Position numbers and translations under genes: made by a program. Under the pieces are notes generated by a model, which searched no databases, was not told where the DNA came from, and was given only the letters and a program-made list of their open reading frames with translations. A DNA stretch of 64,000 nucleotides, taken from positions 124,001 through 188,000 of the forward strand of contig NZ_BMEU01000002.1 in assembly GCF_014637085.1 (NCBI RefSeq), read 5' to 3'. Origin of the DNA: Comamonas phosphati (GTDB lineage Bacteria; Pseudomonadota; Gammaproteobacteria; Burkholderiales; Burkholderiaceae_C). Positions 30,776 through 39,438 of this stretch are shown piece by piece (the first letter of the stretch is position 1; each line of letters starts with the position of its first letter).

Positions 30776-31936
30776 ATGAAACGCACCTGGCTGCTGTTTT
30801 CTCAAGCGGTCACCGTCCTGGTGGCTATGTATTTTGTAGTAGCCACGCTGCAGCCAGACTGGCTCCGTGGCCAGGCAACGCGCAGCAGTGCCGGTATTTC
30901 GCTGCTGCAGGCACCTTCTCTGCCCATGGGCGAGACCGCTCCCGGCAGCTTTGCGCCGGCCGCGCGCAAGGCAGCTCCCGCCGTGGTCAGCATCAACACC
31001 AGCAAGGCCGTGCGCCATCCACGGTCCAACGATCCCTGGTTCCAGTTCTTCTTTGGCGACCAGGGCACGCAGGAGCAATCTGGTTTGGGAAGCGGTGTCA
31101 TCATCAGTCCAGATGGCTACATTCTCACCAACAACCATGTGGTCGAGGGCGCCGACGATATCGAGGTGACGCTGACCGACAGCCGCCAGGCCAAGGCCAC
31201 CGTCATCGGCACCGATCCCGAGACCGATCTGGCGGTGCTCAAGATCGATCTGGACAAGCTGCCCGTCATCGTGCTGGGCAACTCCGACCAGGTGGCCGTG
31301 GGCGACCGCGTGCTGGCCATCGGCAACCCCTTCGGCGTGGGCCAGACCGTGACCAGCGGCATCATCAGTGCCCTGGGCCGCAGCCAGCTGGGCATCAATA
31401 CCTTCGAGAACTTCATCCAGACCGATGCCGCCATCAACCCCGGCAATTCGGGCGGTGCGCTGGTCGACATCAGCGGCAACCTGCTGGGCATCAACACGGC
31501 CATCTATTCGCGCTCGGGCGGCAGCATGGGCATCGGCTTCGCGATCCCCGTTTCCACGGCCAAGATGGTGCTGGACGGCATCGTCAAGGACGGCAAGGTC
31601 ACGCGCGGCTGGATCGGCGTCGAGCCCAACGAGCTCTCGCCCGAGCTGGCCGAGACCTTTGGCGTCAAGGCCGACGCCGGCGTCATCATCACCGGCGTGC
31701 TGCAGGCCGGCCCCGCGGCCCAGGCCGGCATGCGCCCCGGCGACGTGATCGTGAAAGTCGGCGACACGCCCACGCGCAATGTCTCCGAGCTGCTGACCGC
31801 CGTGGCGGCCCTCAAGCCCGGACAGGCCACCACCTTCGACGTGCGCCGCGGCGACAGCAGCGTGGAACTCCACATCACGCCGGGCCTGCGCCCATCGGCA
31901 TCCGCGGCCCAGCAGCAGCCGCAGCGTCGTCAGTAA
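30776..31936 (+). CDS. DegS/AlgW-like periplasmic serine protease (S1C, one PDZ)
   Basis: 386 residues from the ATG at 30776. An N-terminal membrane anchor (LLFSQAVTVLVAMYFVVATL) is followed by a trypsin-like domain. The triad is His in TNNHVVEGADD, Asp in DPETDLAVLK and Ser in NPGNSGGALVD. A single PDZ domain (about 275-370, GVLQAGPAAQAGMRPGDVI) follows. Single PDZ plus anchor fits DegS/AlgW, the site-1 proteases that start the sigma-E response, rather than two-PDZ DegP/DegQ. No rseA or rpoE lies nearby, so this role is inference. The Gln/Arg-rich C-terminus is short. A terminator follows. Confidence 0.9.
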   Translation: MKRTWLLFSQAVTVLVAMYFVVATLQPDWLRGQATRSSAGISLLQAPSLPMGETAPGSFAPAARKAAPAVVSINTSKAVRHPRSNDPWFQFFFGDQGTQEQSGLGSGVIISPDGYILTNNHVVEGADDIEVTLTDSRQAKATVIGTDPETDLAVLKIDLDKLPVIVLGNSDQVAVGDRVLAIGNPFGVGQTVTSGIISALGRSQLGINTFENFIQTDAAINPGNSGGALVDISGNLLGINTAIYSRSGGSMGIGFAIPVSTAKMVLDGIVKDGKVTRGWIGVEPNELSPELAETFGVKADAGVIITGVLQAGPAAQAGMRPGDVIVKVGDTPTRNVSELLTAVAALKPGQATTFDVRRGDSSVELHITPGLRPSASAAQQQPQRRQ

Positions 31937-31937
31937 A

Positions 31938-32025
31938 TTTGATAGCAAAAGGCGCCTTCCCTGTTTAAATTCCAGATATAAATCCGCTGGAAATTCATAA
32001 GCGAACGGCGTAAGAAGCTATCAAA
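31938..32025. repeat. 88-base intergenic element framed by TTTGATAGC / GCTATCAAA
   Basis: Perfect 9-bp inverted ends, TTTGATAGC (31938-31946) and GCTATCAAA (32017-32025), enclose an AT-richer core with GGCGCC near the left end and GGCG near the right. It sits between the protease stop and the terminator. TTTGATAGC recurs at about 28200. Confidence 0.5.
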
Positions 32026-32059
32026 ACAAAAGCCCTTGGATTGCTCCAAGGGCTTTTTT
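32026..32059. terminator. Bidirectional terminator between protease gene and tatC
   Basis: A stem of about 12 bp, AAAGCCCTTGGA / TCCAAGGGCTTT, encloses a TTGC loop. It has A residues on its left and a T tract on its right, and separates convergent genes. Confidence 0.88.
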
Positions 32060-32079
32060 CATGGGGTATCGCTCGGTGC

Positions 32080-32886
32080 TCAGTCGGCAGGCTTGTCCAC
32101 GGCGGCCTGGGGCTCCGTCTCCTCGGGCGCACGCGAGACACGGCTGAACCAGCCCGCCCCCAGAATACCCACCTCGTACAGCAGGCACATGGGTATGGCC
32201 AGCGCCAGCTGCGAGATCACGTCCGGCGGCGTGAGCACGGCCGCCACGATGAAGGCCAGCACCACGAAATAGCCGCGGAAGGACTTGAGCTTGGCAATGT
32301 CCACCAGATCGAAGCGCACCAGCAGCATCACCACGATGGGCACCTGGAAGGCCGCGGCAAACGCCAGGTACAGCGACAGAATGGCTTCCACGTACGAGGC
32401 GATGTCGGGCGTGGCCGCCACGCTGGACGGCGTGAAGTGCTGGATGAAGTTGAACATCTTGTCCAGCACGAAGAACTGCACGAAGCCGATGCCCATATAG
32501 GCCAGCAGGCTGCCGAAGACGATCAGCGGCAGCGCGAACTTCTTCTCGTGGTTGTACAGGCCCGGCGCCACGAAAGCCCAGATCTGGTACATCAGCCAGG
32601 GCAGCACGGCCAGCACGGCCACCATCAGCAGGACCTTGAGCGGTATGAAGAACGGCGAGAACACGCCCACGGCAATCAGCTTGGCGTCGGGCGGCATATG
32701 GGCCTTGATCGGATGGGCGACGAAGTCCATCAGCTTGTCGGGGCCGGGCCACAGGCTCAGGGCGATGACGGCCACGGCAATGCCGTAGATGCAGTACAGC
32801 AGGCGGTCGCGCAGCTCCATCAGGTGCTGTACGAACGGCTGCTCGGTGCCGGCCAGTTCGTCTTCTTTGGGAGGAAAATCGGGCAT
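32080..32886 (-). CDS. tatC: Sec-independent translocase component TatC
   Basis: 268 residues with six membrane helices. The N-terminal signature is QPFVQHLMELRDRLLYC. PLKVLLMVAVLAVLPWLMYQ and GLYNHEKKFALPLI cover the conserved first periplasmic loop and helix 3 region (given in parts). Glu and Pro residues typical of the twin-arginine binding site are present. Together with TatB it recognises folded substrates carrying a twin-arginine signal. It is last gene of tatABC. Fifty-six bases separate it from tatB. Confidence 0.97.
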   Translation of the reverse strand: MPDFPPKEDELAGTEQPFVQHLMELRDRLLYCIYGIAVAVIALSLWPGPDKLMDFVAHPIKAHMPPDAKLIAVGVFSPFFIPLKVLLMVAVLAVLPWLMYQIWAFVAPGLYNHEKKFALPLIVFGSLLAYMGIGFVQFFVLDKMFNFIQHFTPSSVAATPDIASYVEAILSLYLAFAAAFQVPIVVMLLVRFDLVDIAKLKSFRGYFVVLAFIVAAVLTPPDVISQLALAIPMCLLYEVGILGAGWFSRVSRAPEETEPQAAVDKPAD

Positions 32887-32942
32887 GGTGCAAAACCGCG
32901 CCAGAGCCTATGCAGCCCTGGACGCGAGAAACAGAAAGCGCC

Positions 32943-33434
32943 TTAAAGAAATTTCTTCGGCCTGAAGCGCGCCACGCGCGCCGCACCCGACTGGGCCTTG
33001 GTACGCACGCCGGCGCGCGCCTTGTACCACTGGGGCACGGCCGCGCGCTTGACGCGCCAGTTCTTGCGCGGATGCCGGTAAGCGGGCATCACGGCACTGT
33101 AGGAATCGGACTCGAAGGAGGAAGCCGACGTCATCGAGGCATCGTCGCGCAAATCCTTGGTGGCGTCGTCCCAGCCTTTTTCGAGCTGGGAGGTCTGCTC
33201 GTGGATGCTGTGCTCCACATCGCGCGCCGCGGTCTCGACGCTGTCCTTCATCTTGCGCAGCTCGTCGAGCTCCATGGAGCGGCTGACCTCGGCCTTGACG
33301 TCGGCCACATAGCGCTGCGCCCTTCCCAGCATGGTGCCTGCCATGCGGGCCACGCGCGGCAGCTTCTCGGGGCCGATGACCACCAGGGCCACGGCTCCGA
33401 TGAGCGCCATTTTGGACAGGCCAATATCAAACAT
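32943..33434 (-). CDS. tatB: Sec-independent translocase component TatB
   Basis: 163 residues. One N-terminal membrane helix starts with [20 protein letters not shown] and runs into the hinge [10 protein letters not shown]. An amphipathic helix and a long, variable, charged C-terminal part follow. The Glu in the membrane segment region typical of TatB (GPEKLP) is present. It forms the substrate receptor with TatC. It begins 14 bases after tatA. Confidence 0.95.
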   Translation of the reverse strand: MFDIGLSKMALIGAVALVVIGPEKLPRVARMAGTMLGRAQRYVADVKAEVSRSMELDELRKMKDSVETAARDVEHSIHEQTSQLEKGWDDATKDLRDDASMTSASSFESDSYSAVMPAYRHPRKNWRVKRAAVPQWYKARAGVRTKAQSGAARVARFRPKKFL

Positions 33435-33448
33435 GTGTCAGAGCCAGA

Positions 33449-33685
33449 TCAGCTTTTTTGCTTGGCTTCCACGTCGATCGTGGTCTTGTCCGCGGCGCTC
33501 TGGTTGGCGACCTGCCCAGCGGCGGCATCGCTGCTGCCGTCGCTGGCGCCGTCCTTCATGCCGTCCTTGAAGCCCTTGACGGCGCCGCCCAGGTCGGTGC
33601 CGATGTTCTTGAGCTTCTTGGTGCCGAACACCAGAACCACGATGAGCAGCACGATCAGCCAGTGCCAGATGGAAAACGAGCCCAT
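33449..33685 (-). CDS. tatA: Sec-independent translocase component TatA
   Basis: 78 residues. The short membrane helix [21 protein letters not shown] is followed by the [20 protein letters not shown] amphipathic helix, which is the TatA signature (quoted in parts). A GGAGAT ribosome-binding site lies seven bases upstream. It builds the size-variable pore of the Tat system. tatA directly precedes tatB. Confidence 0.96.
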   Translation of the reverse strand: MGSFSIWHWLIVLLIVVLVFGTKKLKNIGTDLGGAVKGFKDGMKDGASDGSSDAAAGQVANQSAADKTTIDVEAKQKS

Positions 33686-33779
33686 GAGAATCTCCTAATG
33701 AATTGCAAACCATTTTAGACGGCTGCCGCCCAGGCGCCGCCCAATGCCCCACAAAAGCAGCGCGGGCTTGGCGCCTAGC

Positions 33780-33826
33780 CGAGGGTGTCGTCCCCCTTGG
33801 GGGAAGGCGCGCAGCGCCTCAGGGGG
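33780..33826 (-). repeat. REP-like repeat family 2, copy c (after HIT gene)
   Basis: A short copy in which CCCCCTGAG abuts the TAG stop of the HIT gene. The hairpin AGGCGC-TGC-GCGCCT is perfect and the CCCCC/GGGGG core has loop AA. The distal GCAAAGGCC half is missing or replaced by unrelated GC-rich sequence. Confidence 0.78.
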
Positions 33827-34201
33827 CTACCCCTTCTTCCAGGGACGCGGGCCGCCCAGGACGTGGATGTGCAGGTGATGCACTTCCTGGCCGCCTTCGC
33901 TGCCGGTGTTGATCATCAGGCGAAAGCCGCCGTCGGGATAGGGGTTACAGCCCTCACCCGCGGCCAGCCGTGGGGCCAGCGTCAGCATGCGGCCCAGCAG
34001 CGCAGCATCGTCGGCCGAAACCTGGGCCATGGACGGCACGTGCTTCTTGGGAATCATCAGGAAATGCACGGGCGCCGAGGGGTTGATGTCGTGGAAGGCA
34101 AAGACTTCCTCGTCCTCGTACACCTTGCGCGACGGAATCTCGCCCTTGGCAATGCGGCAGAAAATGCAGCTGGAATCGTGATGGGAAGCGTGGTCGTGCA
34201 T
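33827..34201 (-). CDS. HIT family protein, HinT-like purine nucleoside phosphoramidase
   Basis: 124 residues. The histidine triad is HHLHIHVLGG near the C-terminus. The N-terminal CIFCRIAKGEIPSRKVYEDEEVFAF is the HinT signature (in parts), with a CxxC. Family members hydrolyse aminoacyl-AMP-type phosphoramidates. The protein begins with a His-rich MHDHASHHD extension, which may bind metal or simply be variable. It lies between the patatin gene and tatA, a frequent order in Burkholderiales after hisE. Confidence 0.92.
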   Translation of the reverse strand: MHDHASHHDSSCIFCRIAKGEIPSRKVYEDEEVFAFHDINPSAPVHFLMIPKKHVPSMAQVSADDAALLGRMLTLAPRLAAGEGCNPYPDGGFRLMINTGSEGGQEVHHLHIHVLGGPRPWKKG

Positions 34202-34240
34202 GAGTGCTTATCAATTCAATGGTTGCGCCACTCACCCTCT

Positions 34241-34346
34241 TGAAACTGGCGCGATCCAAGCCAGGGATGGCCGGCAAGGGCCGCCCCGCAGCAAAGGCCG
34301 TCGTCCCCCTACTACTAGGGGGAAGCGGCGCAGCCGCTCAGGGGGT
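34241..34346 (-). repeat. REP-like repeat family 2, copy d (after patatin gene)
   Basis: This is a full-length copy with CCCCCTGAG five bases from the patatin TAG stop. It has the hairpin AGCGGC-TGC-GCCGCT, the CCCCCT/AGGGGG core, GCAAAGGCC... in complement and the distal end GATCCAAGCCAGGG. Over about 64 bases of its distal half it differs from copy g (54703-54805) at only two positions. Confidence 0.85.
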
Positions 34347-34351
34347 CAGAA

Positions 34352-35383
34352 CTACACCGCATTGTCGTTGAAACGCAGGGTCTGCCGCACGCCGATGTCG
34401 CGCCTGTGCGCATGCAGCCAGCGCTGGCCCTGCTCGCGCCCGAGATCGAACAGCTCGCGCACCATCTTGATGTCGGCCCGCATCTTGCTGGCAGCGCCGT
34501 ACCCCTGGAGGACTGCGCCGCCGTCGATGCGGTGCATGAGTACGTGCTTGTAGCGCTCCGGGTCCAGGCGCTTTTGCTCCAGCAGGCGAATGACGAATTC
34601 GATGGCGCGCAGCTCGGCCAGCAGGCTGGCGTTGAAGGTCACCTCGTTCATGCGGTCCATGATGTCGCCGGCCGTGCTGGGCAGCTCGGTCGACTCCTTG
34701 GGGTTGATCTGCACCAGCAGGATGTCGCGGCTGCGCGTGCCGTAGATCAGCGGGTACAGCGCCGGATTGCCGGAAAAGCCGCCGTCCCAGTAGTACTCGC
34801 CGTCGATTTCCACGGCCTTGAACAGCTGCGGCAGGCAGGCCGAGGCCATGATGGCGTCGGCCGTGACCTTCTCGCCCGAGAAAATCTGGCCGCGCCCGGT
34901 GCGCACGTTGGTGGCGCAGATGAACAGCTTGGGCACCACGGAAGGATGCGCCGGATGCGCCAGCTGCCCGAAGTCCACAACGCGCTCCAGCAGCTTGCGC
35001 AGCGGGTTGAAGTTGAGCGGATTGGTCTGATAGGGCGACCAGAACTGGTTGATCATGCCCATCAGCGGCCCGTTGACCAGCGGCACGCCCCAGATCAGGC
35101 TGCCCATGGCGCCCACGCCTTCCCAGAGCTCGGCCAGGGCCTTGCGGGCCAGCTCACGCCCCAGCTGGCGCGCGCCGGCCGCCGTTTTCTCCTGGGCCGC
35201 CGCCTGCGCAAAACCGTGGGCCAGCACCACGGCATTCATGGCCCCGGCGCTGGTGCCGCTGATGCCTTCGAGCACCAGCCCATCGTCCTCCAGCAACGCA
35301 TCGAGCACGCCCCAGGTCAGCGCCCCATGGGAGCCGCCGCCCTGCAGGGCCAGGTTGAGCACGTTTTGCGTCGCTTGGGCCAT
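34352..35383 (-). CDS. Patatin-like phospholipase
   Basis: 343 residues from the ATG at 35383, which has CAGGAA upstream; a GTG twelve codons earlier is less likely. Patatin motifs are the oxyanion loop LQGGGSHGALTWG, the nucleophile GTSAG (Ser about 45) and the catalytic Asp in WDGGFSGNP. The Ser-Asp dyad hydrolyses acyl chains of lipids. There is no signal peptide, so it is probably cytoplasmic. It sits between the his genes with a small membrane protein and the HIT-tat genes. The substrate is unknown. Confidence 0.9.
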   Translation of the reverse strand: MAQATQNVLNLALQGGGSHGALTWGVLDALLEDDGLVLEGISGTSAGAMNAVVLAHGFAQAAAQEKTAAGARQLGRELARKALAELWEGVGAMGSLIWGVPLVNGPLMGMINQFWSPYQTNPLNFNPLRKLLERVVDFGQLAHPAHPSVVPKLFICATNVRTGRGQIFSGEKVTADAIMASACLPQLFKAVEIDGEYYWDGGFSGNPALYPLIYGTRSRDILLVQINPKESTELPSTAGDIMDRMNEVTFNASLLAELRAIEFVIRLLEQKRLDPERYKHVLMHRIDGGAVLQGYGAASKMRADIKMVRELFDLGREQGQRWLHAHRRDIGVRQTLRFNDNAV

Positions 35384-35520
35384 AAATGGTTCCTGAGATG
35401 ACGGGGTTGCAACAGGCACCAGCTTAGCCGCGGTGCACCCAGTCGGCGGCGCCCATGCGCCGCGTCCTGCTGTCAGCGAAATGGTGGTGGAAAAACGGCC
35501 TACAAACCGTCCCCAAAAGC

Positions 35521-35555
35521 AAAAAAGCCTTTGCGGTTGTCAGCAAAGGCTTTTT
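35521..35555 (-). terminator. Rho-independent terminator of the his operon 3' end
   Basis: The stem GCCTTTGC / GCAAAGGC (35527-35534 and 35543-35550) is extended by A/T pairs and has an 8-base loop. On the minus strand six T follow. It lies about 20 bases after the stop of the small membrane-protein gene and before the patatin gene. Confidence 0.85.
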
Positions 35556-35575
35556 GGGTGCGATGGAGATCCGGA

Positions 35576-35971
35576 TCAGTCGAGGACGGCGCGATTGCCA
35601 TTCATGGCCACCATGCCGCGCACGATGCGATACAGGAACCAGATCGAGATCAGGCTCCAGGCAATCCAGCCCGGGATGAGGAAGAACAGCCACAGCGGCG
35701 CCGTGACGATGTAGAGCAGACCAGCCCAGGCCACGCTGCGGATGCGCCACGAAAAATGGCTTTCCTGCCAGGTGCCGCGCGCCTCGCCCTGCTTGACGAG
35801 GTCGATCACCAGCGCGATCAGCAGCAGCACGATGCTGGGCTGGGCGCTGGGTACCACCGCGGCCACGGCCACGACCAGGTGCAGCAGGTAGCTGACCCAG
35901 CCCCAGGCCTTGAGGCCCTCGGCCACGGCAGAGTCACGGGCGGTCACGTCGATGATGTCCCTATCGCTCAT
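35576..35971 (-). CDS. Small DUF4870-like membrane protein
   Basis: 131 residues with three or four hydrophobic segments (about 27-45, 47-60, 83-100, 103-120). The middle region [14 protein letters not shown] matches the loop seen in DUF4870-type proteins. Its function is not known. Its start overlaps the hisE stop by four bases (ATGA), so it is translationally coupled to hisE. A terminator follows, making it the last gene of the his run. Such a gene after hisE recurs in related bacteria, by recollection. Confidence 0.78.
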   Translation of the reverse strand: MSDRDIIDVTARDSAVAEGLKAWGWVSYLLHLVVAVAAVVPSAQPSIVLLLIALVIDLVKQGEARGTWQESHFSWRIRSVAWAGLLYIVTAPLWLFFLIPGWIAWSLISIWFLYRIVRGMVAMNGNRAVLD

Positions 35972-36363
35972 GAGGCATGTCCTTTCTCCTGGGCTGCACG
36001 TTCATCGGCCTTGCGCAAGGCCTTTTCCTCGAGGCCGCTCAGGCCTTCGCGGCGCTCCAGCTCGGCGATCACCTGGGCAGGCGTCAGGCCGAAGTGGGCC
36101 AGTGCGATCATGGTGTGAAACCACAAGTCCGCAACTTCATAAAGGATTTTGCCAGGATCGCCGCCATGCTCGGCATCCTTGGCGGCCATCACGACCTCGG
36201 TCGCTTCCTCTCCCACCTTCTTGAGAAAGGCATCCGGCCCCTTGTGCAGCAGGCGGGCCACATAGCTTTTCTCGGGGTCGCCGCCGTTGGCGGGCTTGCG
36301 GCTCTCGATCACGGCAGCCAGGCGGGCCAGGGAATCCTGGGACACAGAATCGGACGTAGTCAT
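35968..36363 (-). CDS. hisE: Phosphoribosyl-ATP diphosphatase
   Basis: 131 residues from the ATG at 36363 with AGAGAGA upstream. The MazG-like helical core has [34 protein letters not shown] (quoted here as landmarks [14 protein letters not shown] and VADLWFH). It hydrolyses PR-ATP to PR-AMP, step two of histidine synthesis. It is separate from hisI, as usual in betaproteobacteria. A REP-like repeat lies between hisI and hisE. The C-terminus is extended by a charged tail. Confidence 0.95.
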   Translation of the reverse strand: MTTSDSVSQDSLARLAAVIESRKPANGGDPEKSYVARLLHKGPDAFLKKVGEEATEVVMAAKDAEHGGDPGKILYEVADLWFHTMIALAHFGLTPAQVIAELERREGLSGLEEKALRKADERAAQEKGHAS

Positions 36364-36420
36364 AAATCTCTCTTCACGCATCACACTGGTGGCGATGCTC
36401 AAAATCGAAGCGGCCTGGGC

Positions 36421-36498
36421 CAGGGGCGGCAAGCAAGGGCCGCCCCGCAGCGAAGTCGCCGTCCCCTTTCAAGGGGAAGCGGCGCAGCCGCTCGGGGG
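36421..36498 (-). repeat. REP-like repeat family 2, copy e (between hisI and hisE)
   Basis: The CCCCC end directly abuts the TAA stop of hisI; this copy has CCCCCGAG rather than CCCCCTGAG. The hairpin is AGCGGC-TGC-GCCGCT and the core CCCC/GGGG encloses TTGAAA. GACTTCGCTGCGGGGCGGCC follows. It is inside the his operon, so it cannot be a complete terminator. Confidence 0.82.
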
Positions 36499-36888
36499 TT
36501 ACTTATAGATCGTTTCCGGATCTTTCAAGACCGGCTCGATCGGTTGCCACTGACCATCTCGCAACACGCTGTAGAAACAGCTGTGGCGGCCCGTGTGACA
36601 GGCGATGCCGGGCTCATGCCCGGTCTGGGTGATCTTGAGCAGGATGACGTCGTTGTCGCAGTCGATGCGCAGCTCGTGCACGGTCTGCACGTGACCCGAC
36701 TCCTCGCCCTTGAACCACAGCTTGCCGCGCGAGCGGCTGAAGTAGACGGCGCGGCCCAGCTCGGCCGTCCTGGCCAGGGCCTCGCGGTTCATCCAGGCGA
36801 ACATCAGCACGTCGCCCGTGTCCTTTTCCTGCGCGATGACGGGCACCAGCCCCTTCTCATCCCATTTGACTTGATCGAGCCAATTCAT
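36499..36888 (-). CDS. hisI: Phosphoribosyl-AMP cyclohydrolase
   Basis: 129 residues. Conserved motifs are [28 protein letters not shown] and the metal site [11 protein letters not shown] ... [10 protein letters not shown]. It opens the purine ring of PR-AMP, step three of the pathway. Monofunctional length is correct. The gene starts 38 bases after hisF. Its TAA stop is fused to a REP-like repeat. Confidence 0.96.
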   Translation of the reverse strand: MNWLDQVKWDEKGLVPVIAQEKDTGDVLMFAWMNREALARTAELGRAVYFSRSRGKLWFKGEESGHVQTVHELRIDCDNDVILLKITQTGHEPGIACHTGRHSCFYSVLRDGQWQPIEPVLKDPETIYK

Positions 36889-36926
36889 GGTTCACTCCTG
36901 AATCCCAAGCTGTCTGTTCGATTCTT

Positions 36927-37706
36927 TCAAAGGCGCACCGGAATGCCGCGTGCGCGCATGCATTCCTTGGCCTGCTGTACGGTGTATTCGCCGTAGTGGA
37001 AGATGCTGGCAGCCAGCACGGCGTCGGCACCGCCCACGGTCACGCCGTCGGCCAGATCGTCCAGATTGCCCACGCCGCCCGAGGCGATCACGGGCACCTG
37101 CACGGCGTCGCTGACGGCGCGCGTGAGCGTCAGGTCGAAGCCGCTCTTGGTGCCGTCGCGGTCCATGCTGGTCAGCAGGATCTCGCCGGCGCCGCGGCAC
37201 GCCATCTCCACGGCCCACTGCACAGCGTCCAGACCCGTGTTCTTGCGCCCGCCATGGCTGTAGACATCCCAGCCCTCGCCGCGCCGGGCCAGGTCGTCGC
37301 CCTGGCGCCGCTTGGCATCGATGGCTACCACGATGCACTGCGCGCCGTACTTGTCGCTGGCCGCATTGATCACATCGGGGTTGGCAATGGCGGCCGAGTT
37401 GAAACTGGTCTTGTCGGCACCGGCGTTGAGCAGGCGGCGCACGTCTTCCACGGTGCGCACGCCGCCGCCCACGGTCAGCGGAATGAAGACCTGGCTGGCC
37501 ACGGCTTCGATGATGGGCAGGATCAGGTCGCGCCCGTCGCTGGTGGCCGTGATGTCGAGAAAGGTCAGCTCGTCGGCGCCCTGGGCGTTGTAGCGGGCCG
37601 CGATTTCCACCGGGTCGCCCGCATCGCGCAGCTCCACGAAGTTGACGCCCTTGACCACGCGACCGCCGGTCACGTCAAGGCAGGGGATGATGCGTTTGGC
37701 CAGCAT
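36927..37706 (-). CDS. hisF: Imidazole glycerol phosphate synthase, cyclase subunit
   Basis: 259 residues from the ATG at 37706; a longer upstream frame is not conserved. It is a (beta/alpha)8 barrel with catalytic Asp in [14 protein letters not shown] (about 11) and in VVAIDAKRR (about 130). LTVGGGVRT and VIASGGVGN are the phosphate-binding loops. It works with HisH. It is separated from hisA by the mutarotase gene. Confidence 0.98.
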   Translation of the reverse strand: MLAKRIIPCLDVTGGRVVKGVNFVELRDAGDPVEIAARYNAQGADELTFLDITATSDGRDLILPIIEAVASQVFIPLTVGGGVRTVEDVRRLLNAGADKTSFNSAAIANPDVINAASDKYGAQCIVVAIDAKRRQGDDLARRGEGWDVYSHGGRKNTGLDAVQWAVEMACRGAGEILLTSMDRDGTKSGFDLTLTRAVSDAVQVPVIASGGVGNLDDLADGVTVGGADAVLAASIFHYGEYTVQQAKECMRARGIPVRL

Positions 37707-37750
37707 GGAAAGCTTTCTAGAACAACAACAGGAATCGGGCGGAAAAAGGA

Positions 37751-38620
37751 TTACAGCGCGCGCAGATGCTGCGCGGCCTGCCAGTGTCCGCCGGGAGCGA
37801 TGACCACGGGCGCGTCGATGGCGGCGGCTTCCACGCACAGCATGTGCTGCCAGCTGTCGGGCGCCATGTCGGACAGACGCTGGCACAGCTCGGGGCCTGG
37901 ATTCCAGACCACGGTTTCGCTCCAGGGCACGTCCTGGGCAATGCGCAGCAGCGGCTTGTCCGCGTTCAATTCAAGCGCCTGCGCAGCGCGTGGGTAGACA
38001 CGGTCGGTCTCGACGCCGAAGCGCACGGCGCCGGCCTGCACGGGATACGTGTCGGCCACGGCACCGGCCGCCGCGGCATCCCAATAGCCAAGGCCATCCA
38101 GGCCTTGCAGTTCGACCTGCTCGGCACCGGGCACCTGCAGATAGCTGTGCAGCGCGGCAGTGAACGGCAGGTCCTTCGCGCCACGGTTGTGCACGGCCAG
38201 GCGCACGGTCAAAGCGCCGGGCCGCAGTTCCACCGTCAGCAGCGCTTCAAAGGCATGGGGCCAGACGGCGCGCGTGGCCGCGTTGTCTTCAAAGCGCAGC
38301 GTGATCTGCAGGCCGCCGCCTTCGACAGGCTGTGCATCCTCGGACTGGCCGGACCAGGCCATGGTGCGCGCAAAGCCGTGCTTGACCAGCGGACCGCGCT
38401 GGTTGAACTGCGGAAAGCAGACCGGAATGCCGCCGCGGATCGGCGTATGCCCGTCGTGCGCAGAGCGCGGACTGACGAACAATCGCTCCTGCCCCTGGCT
38501 GACCCAGGACAGCACCTGCGCGCCCTGCAAGGCGATCAGCGCACTGTCACCGCCGGGCAACTGCAGGGCGATGGCGGGCAGGCCCCGCCATTCGTGCATG
38601 CGCGCCTCGAAATCACTCAC
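37751..38620 (-). CDS. Hexose-6-phosphate mutarotase (YeaD-type aldose 1-epimerase)
   Basis: 289 residues. Family motifs are [10 protein letters not shown] (about 63-72), KHGFART, the catalytic His in [11 protein letters not shown] and Glu in CVEAAAI. YeaD-type enzymes interconvert anomers of glucose-6-phosphate. The start lies eight bases inside hisA, so it is translationally coupled, and hisF follows after 44 bases. No known step of histidine synthesis needs it. Its place inside the his operon is unusual. Confidence 0.9.
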   Translation of the reverse strand: MSDFEARMHEWRGLPAIALQLPGGDSALIALQGAQVLSWVSQGQERLFVSPRSAHDGHTPIRGGIPVCFPQFNQRGPLVKHGFARTMAWSGQSEDAQPVEGGGLQITLRFEDNAATRAVWPHAFEALLTVELRPGALTVRLAVHNRGAKDLPFTAALHSYLQVPGAEQVELQGLDGLGYWDAAAAGAVADTYPVQAGAVRFGVETDRVYPRAAQALELNADKPLLRIAQDVPWSETVVWNPGPELCQRLSDMAPDSWQHMLCVEAAAIDAPVVIAPGGHWQAAQHLRAL

Positions 38621-39356
38621 CGGTCAGCTCGTCGGCGCGCGCCTGGCCCGCAGCCAGGTCGAGGTCGCCGGTATAGATGGCGCGGCCGCAGATCACGCCT
38701 TCGATGCCCTCGTTCTGCACCTTGCACAGGGCTTCGATGTCGGCCATGCCGGCCAGGCCGCCCGAGGCGATGACGGGAATCTTGAGCGACTGCGCCAGCT
38801 TGACCGTGGCGTCGATGTTGATGCCGCTGAGCATGCCGTCGCGGCCGATGTCGGTGTAGATGATGGATTCCACGCCCCAGTCCTCGAAGCGCTTGGCCGT
38901 GGAGATCACGTCCTGGCCCGTGAGCTTGCTCCAGCCGTCGATGGCCACCTTGCCGTCCTTGGCGTCCAGGCCGACGATGATGTGGCCCGCGAACGCGCTG
39001 CAGGCATCCTGCAGAAAGCCGGGGTTCTTCACGGCGGCCGTGCCGATGATCAGGTACTCGATACCCAGATCGATGTAGCGCTCGATGGTGTCCAGGTCGC
39101 GGATGCCCCCGCCCAGCTGCACGGGAATCTCGCCGCCCACTTCCTTCAGGATGCTCTTGATGGCCGCCAGGTTCTTGGGCTGGCCCGCGAACGCACCGTT
39201 GAGATCCACCAGGTGCAGGCGGCGCGCGCCGGCATTCAGCCACCTGGCGGCAATGGCTGCGGGATCTTCGCCGAACGTGGTGGATTGATCCATATCACCC
39301 TGGATGAGGCGTACGCAGTGGCCGTCCTTGAGGTCGATGGCAGGGATGAGCAACAT
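38613..39356 (-). CDS. hisA: Phosphoribosylformimino-AICAR ribotide isomerase
   Basis: 247 residues. The N-terminal [12 protein letters not shown] has the catalytic Asp at 8, and the second Asp lies in [21 protein letters not shown] and VIASGGLAG are phosphate-binding loops. It is a barrel homologous to HisF. The gene lies 82 bases after hisH. Its 3' end overlaps the mutarotase gene. Confidence 0.98.
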   Translation of the reverse strand: MLLIPAIDLKDGHCVRLIQGDMDQSTTFGEDPAAIAARWLNAGARRLHLVDLNGAFAGQPKNLAAIKSILKEVGGEIPVQLGGGIRDLDTIERYIDLGIEYLIIGTAAVKNPGFLQDACSAFAGHIIVGLDAKDGKVAIDGWSKLTGQDVISTAKRFEDWGVESIIYTDIGRDGMLSGINIDATVKLAQSLKIPVIASGGLAGMADIEALCKVQNEGIEGVICGRAIYTGDLDLAAGQARADELTGE

Positions 39357-39416
39357 GATGGTGGTTGACTATCAAGTGAGGCCGCTAGAAATGGCCAGTT
39401 GAGGAATAACTTGGGA

Positions 39417-39434
39417 CAAGGCCGATCGGCCTTG
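39417..39434. other. 18-base perfect palindrome between hisH and hisA
   Basis: CAAGGCCGATCGGCCTTG lies four bases after the hisH stop. It could fold in the message as a stem with a GATC centre, or serve as a protein site. No T tract follows, so it is not a classical terminator. Confidence 0.6.
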
Positions 39435-39438
39435 CCTC

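Noticed and set aside
32021-32986. Open frame overlapping tatC in another frame
   Set aside because: TatC is fully conserved in its own frame; the overlapping one is Arg/Ala/Gly-rich with no family.
36421-36498. REP-like copy e as a true his-operon terminator
   Set aside because: No T tract follows the hairpins, and hisE and the coupled membrane-protein gene lie downstream in the same operon.
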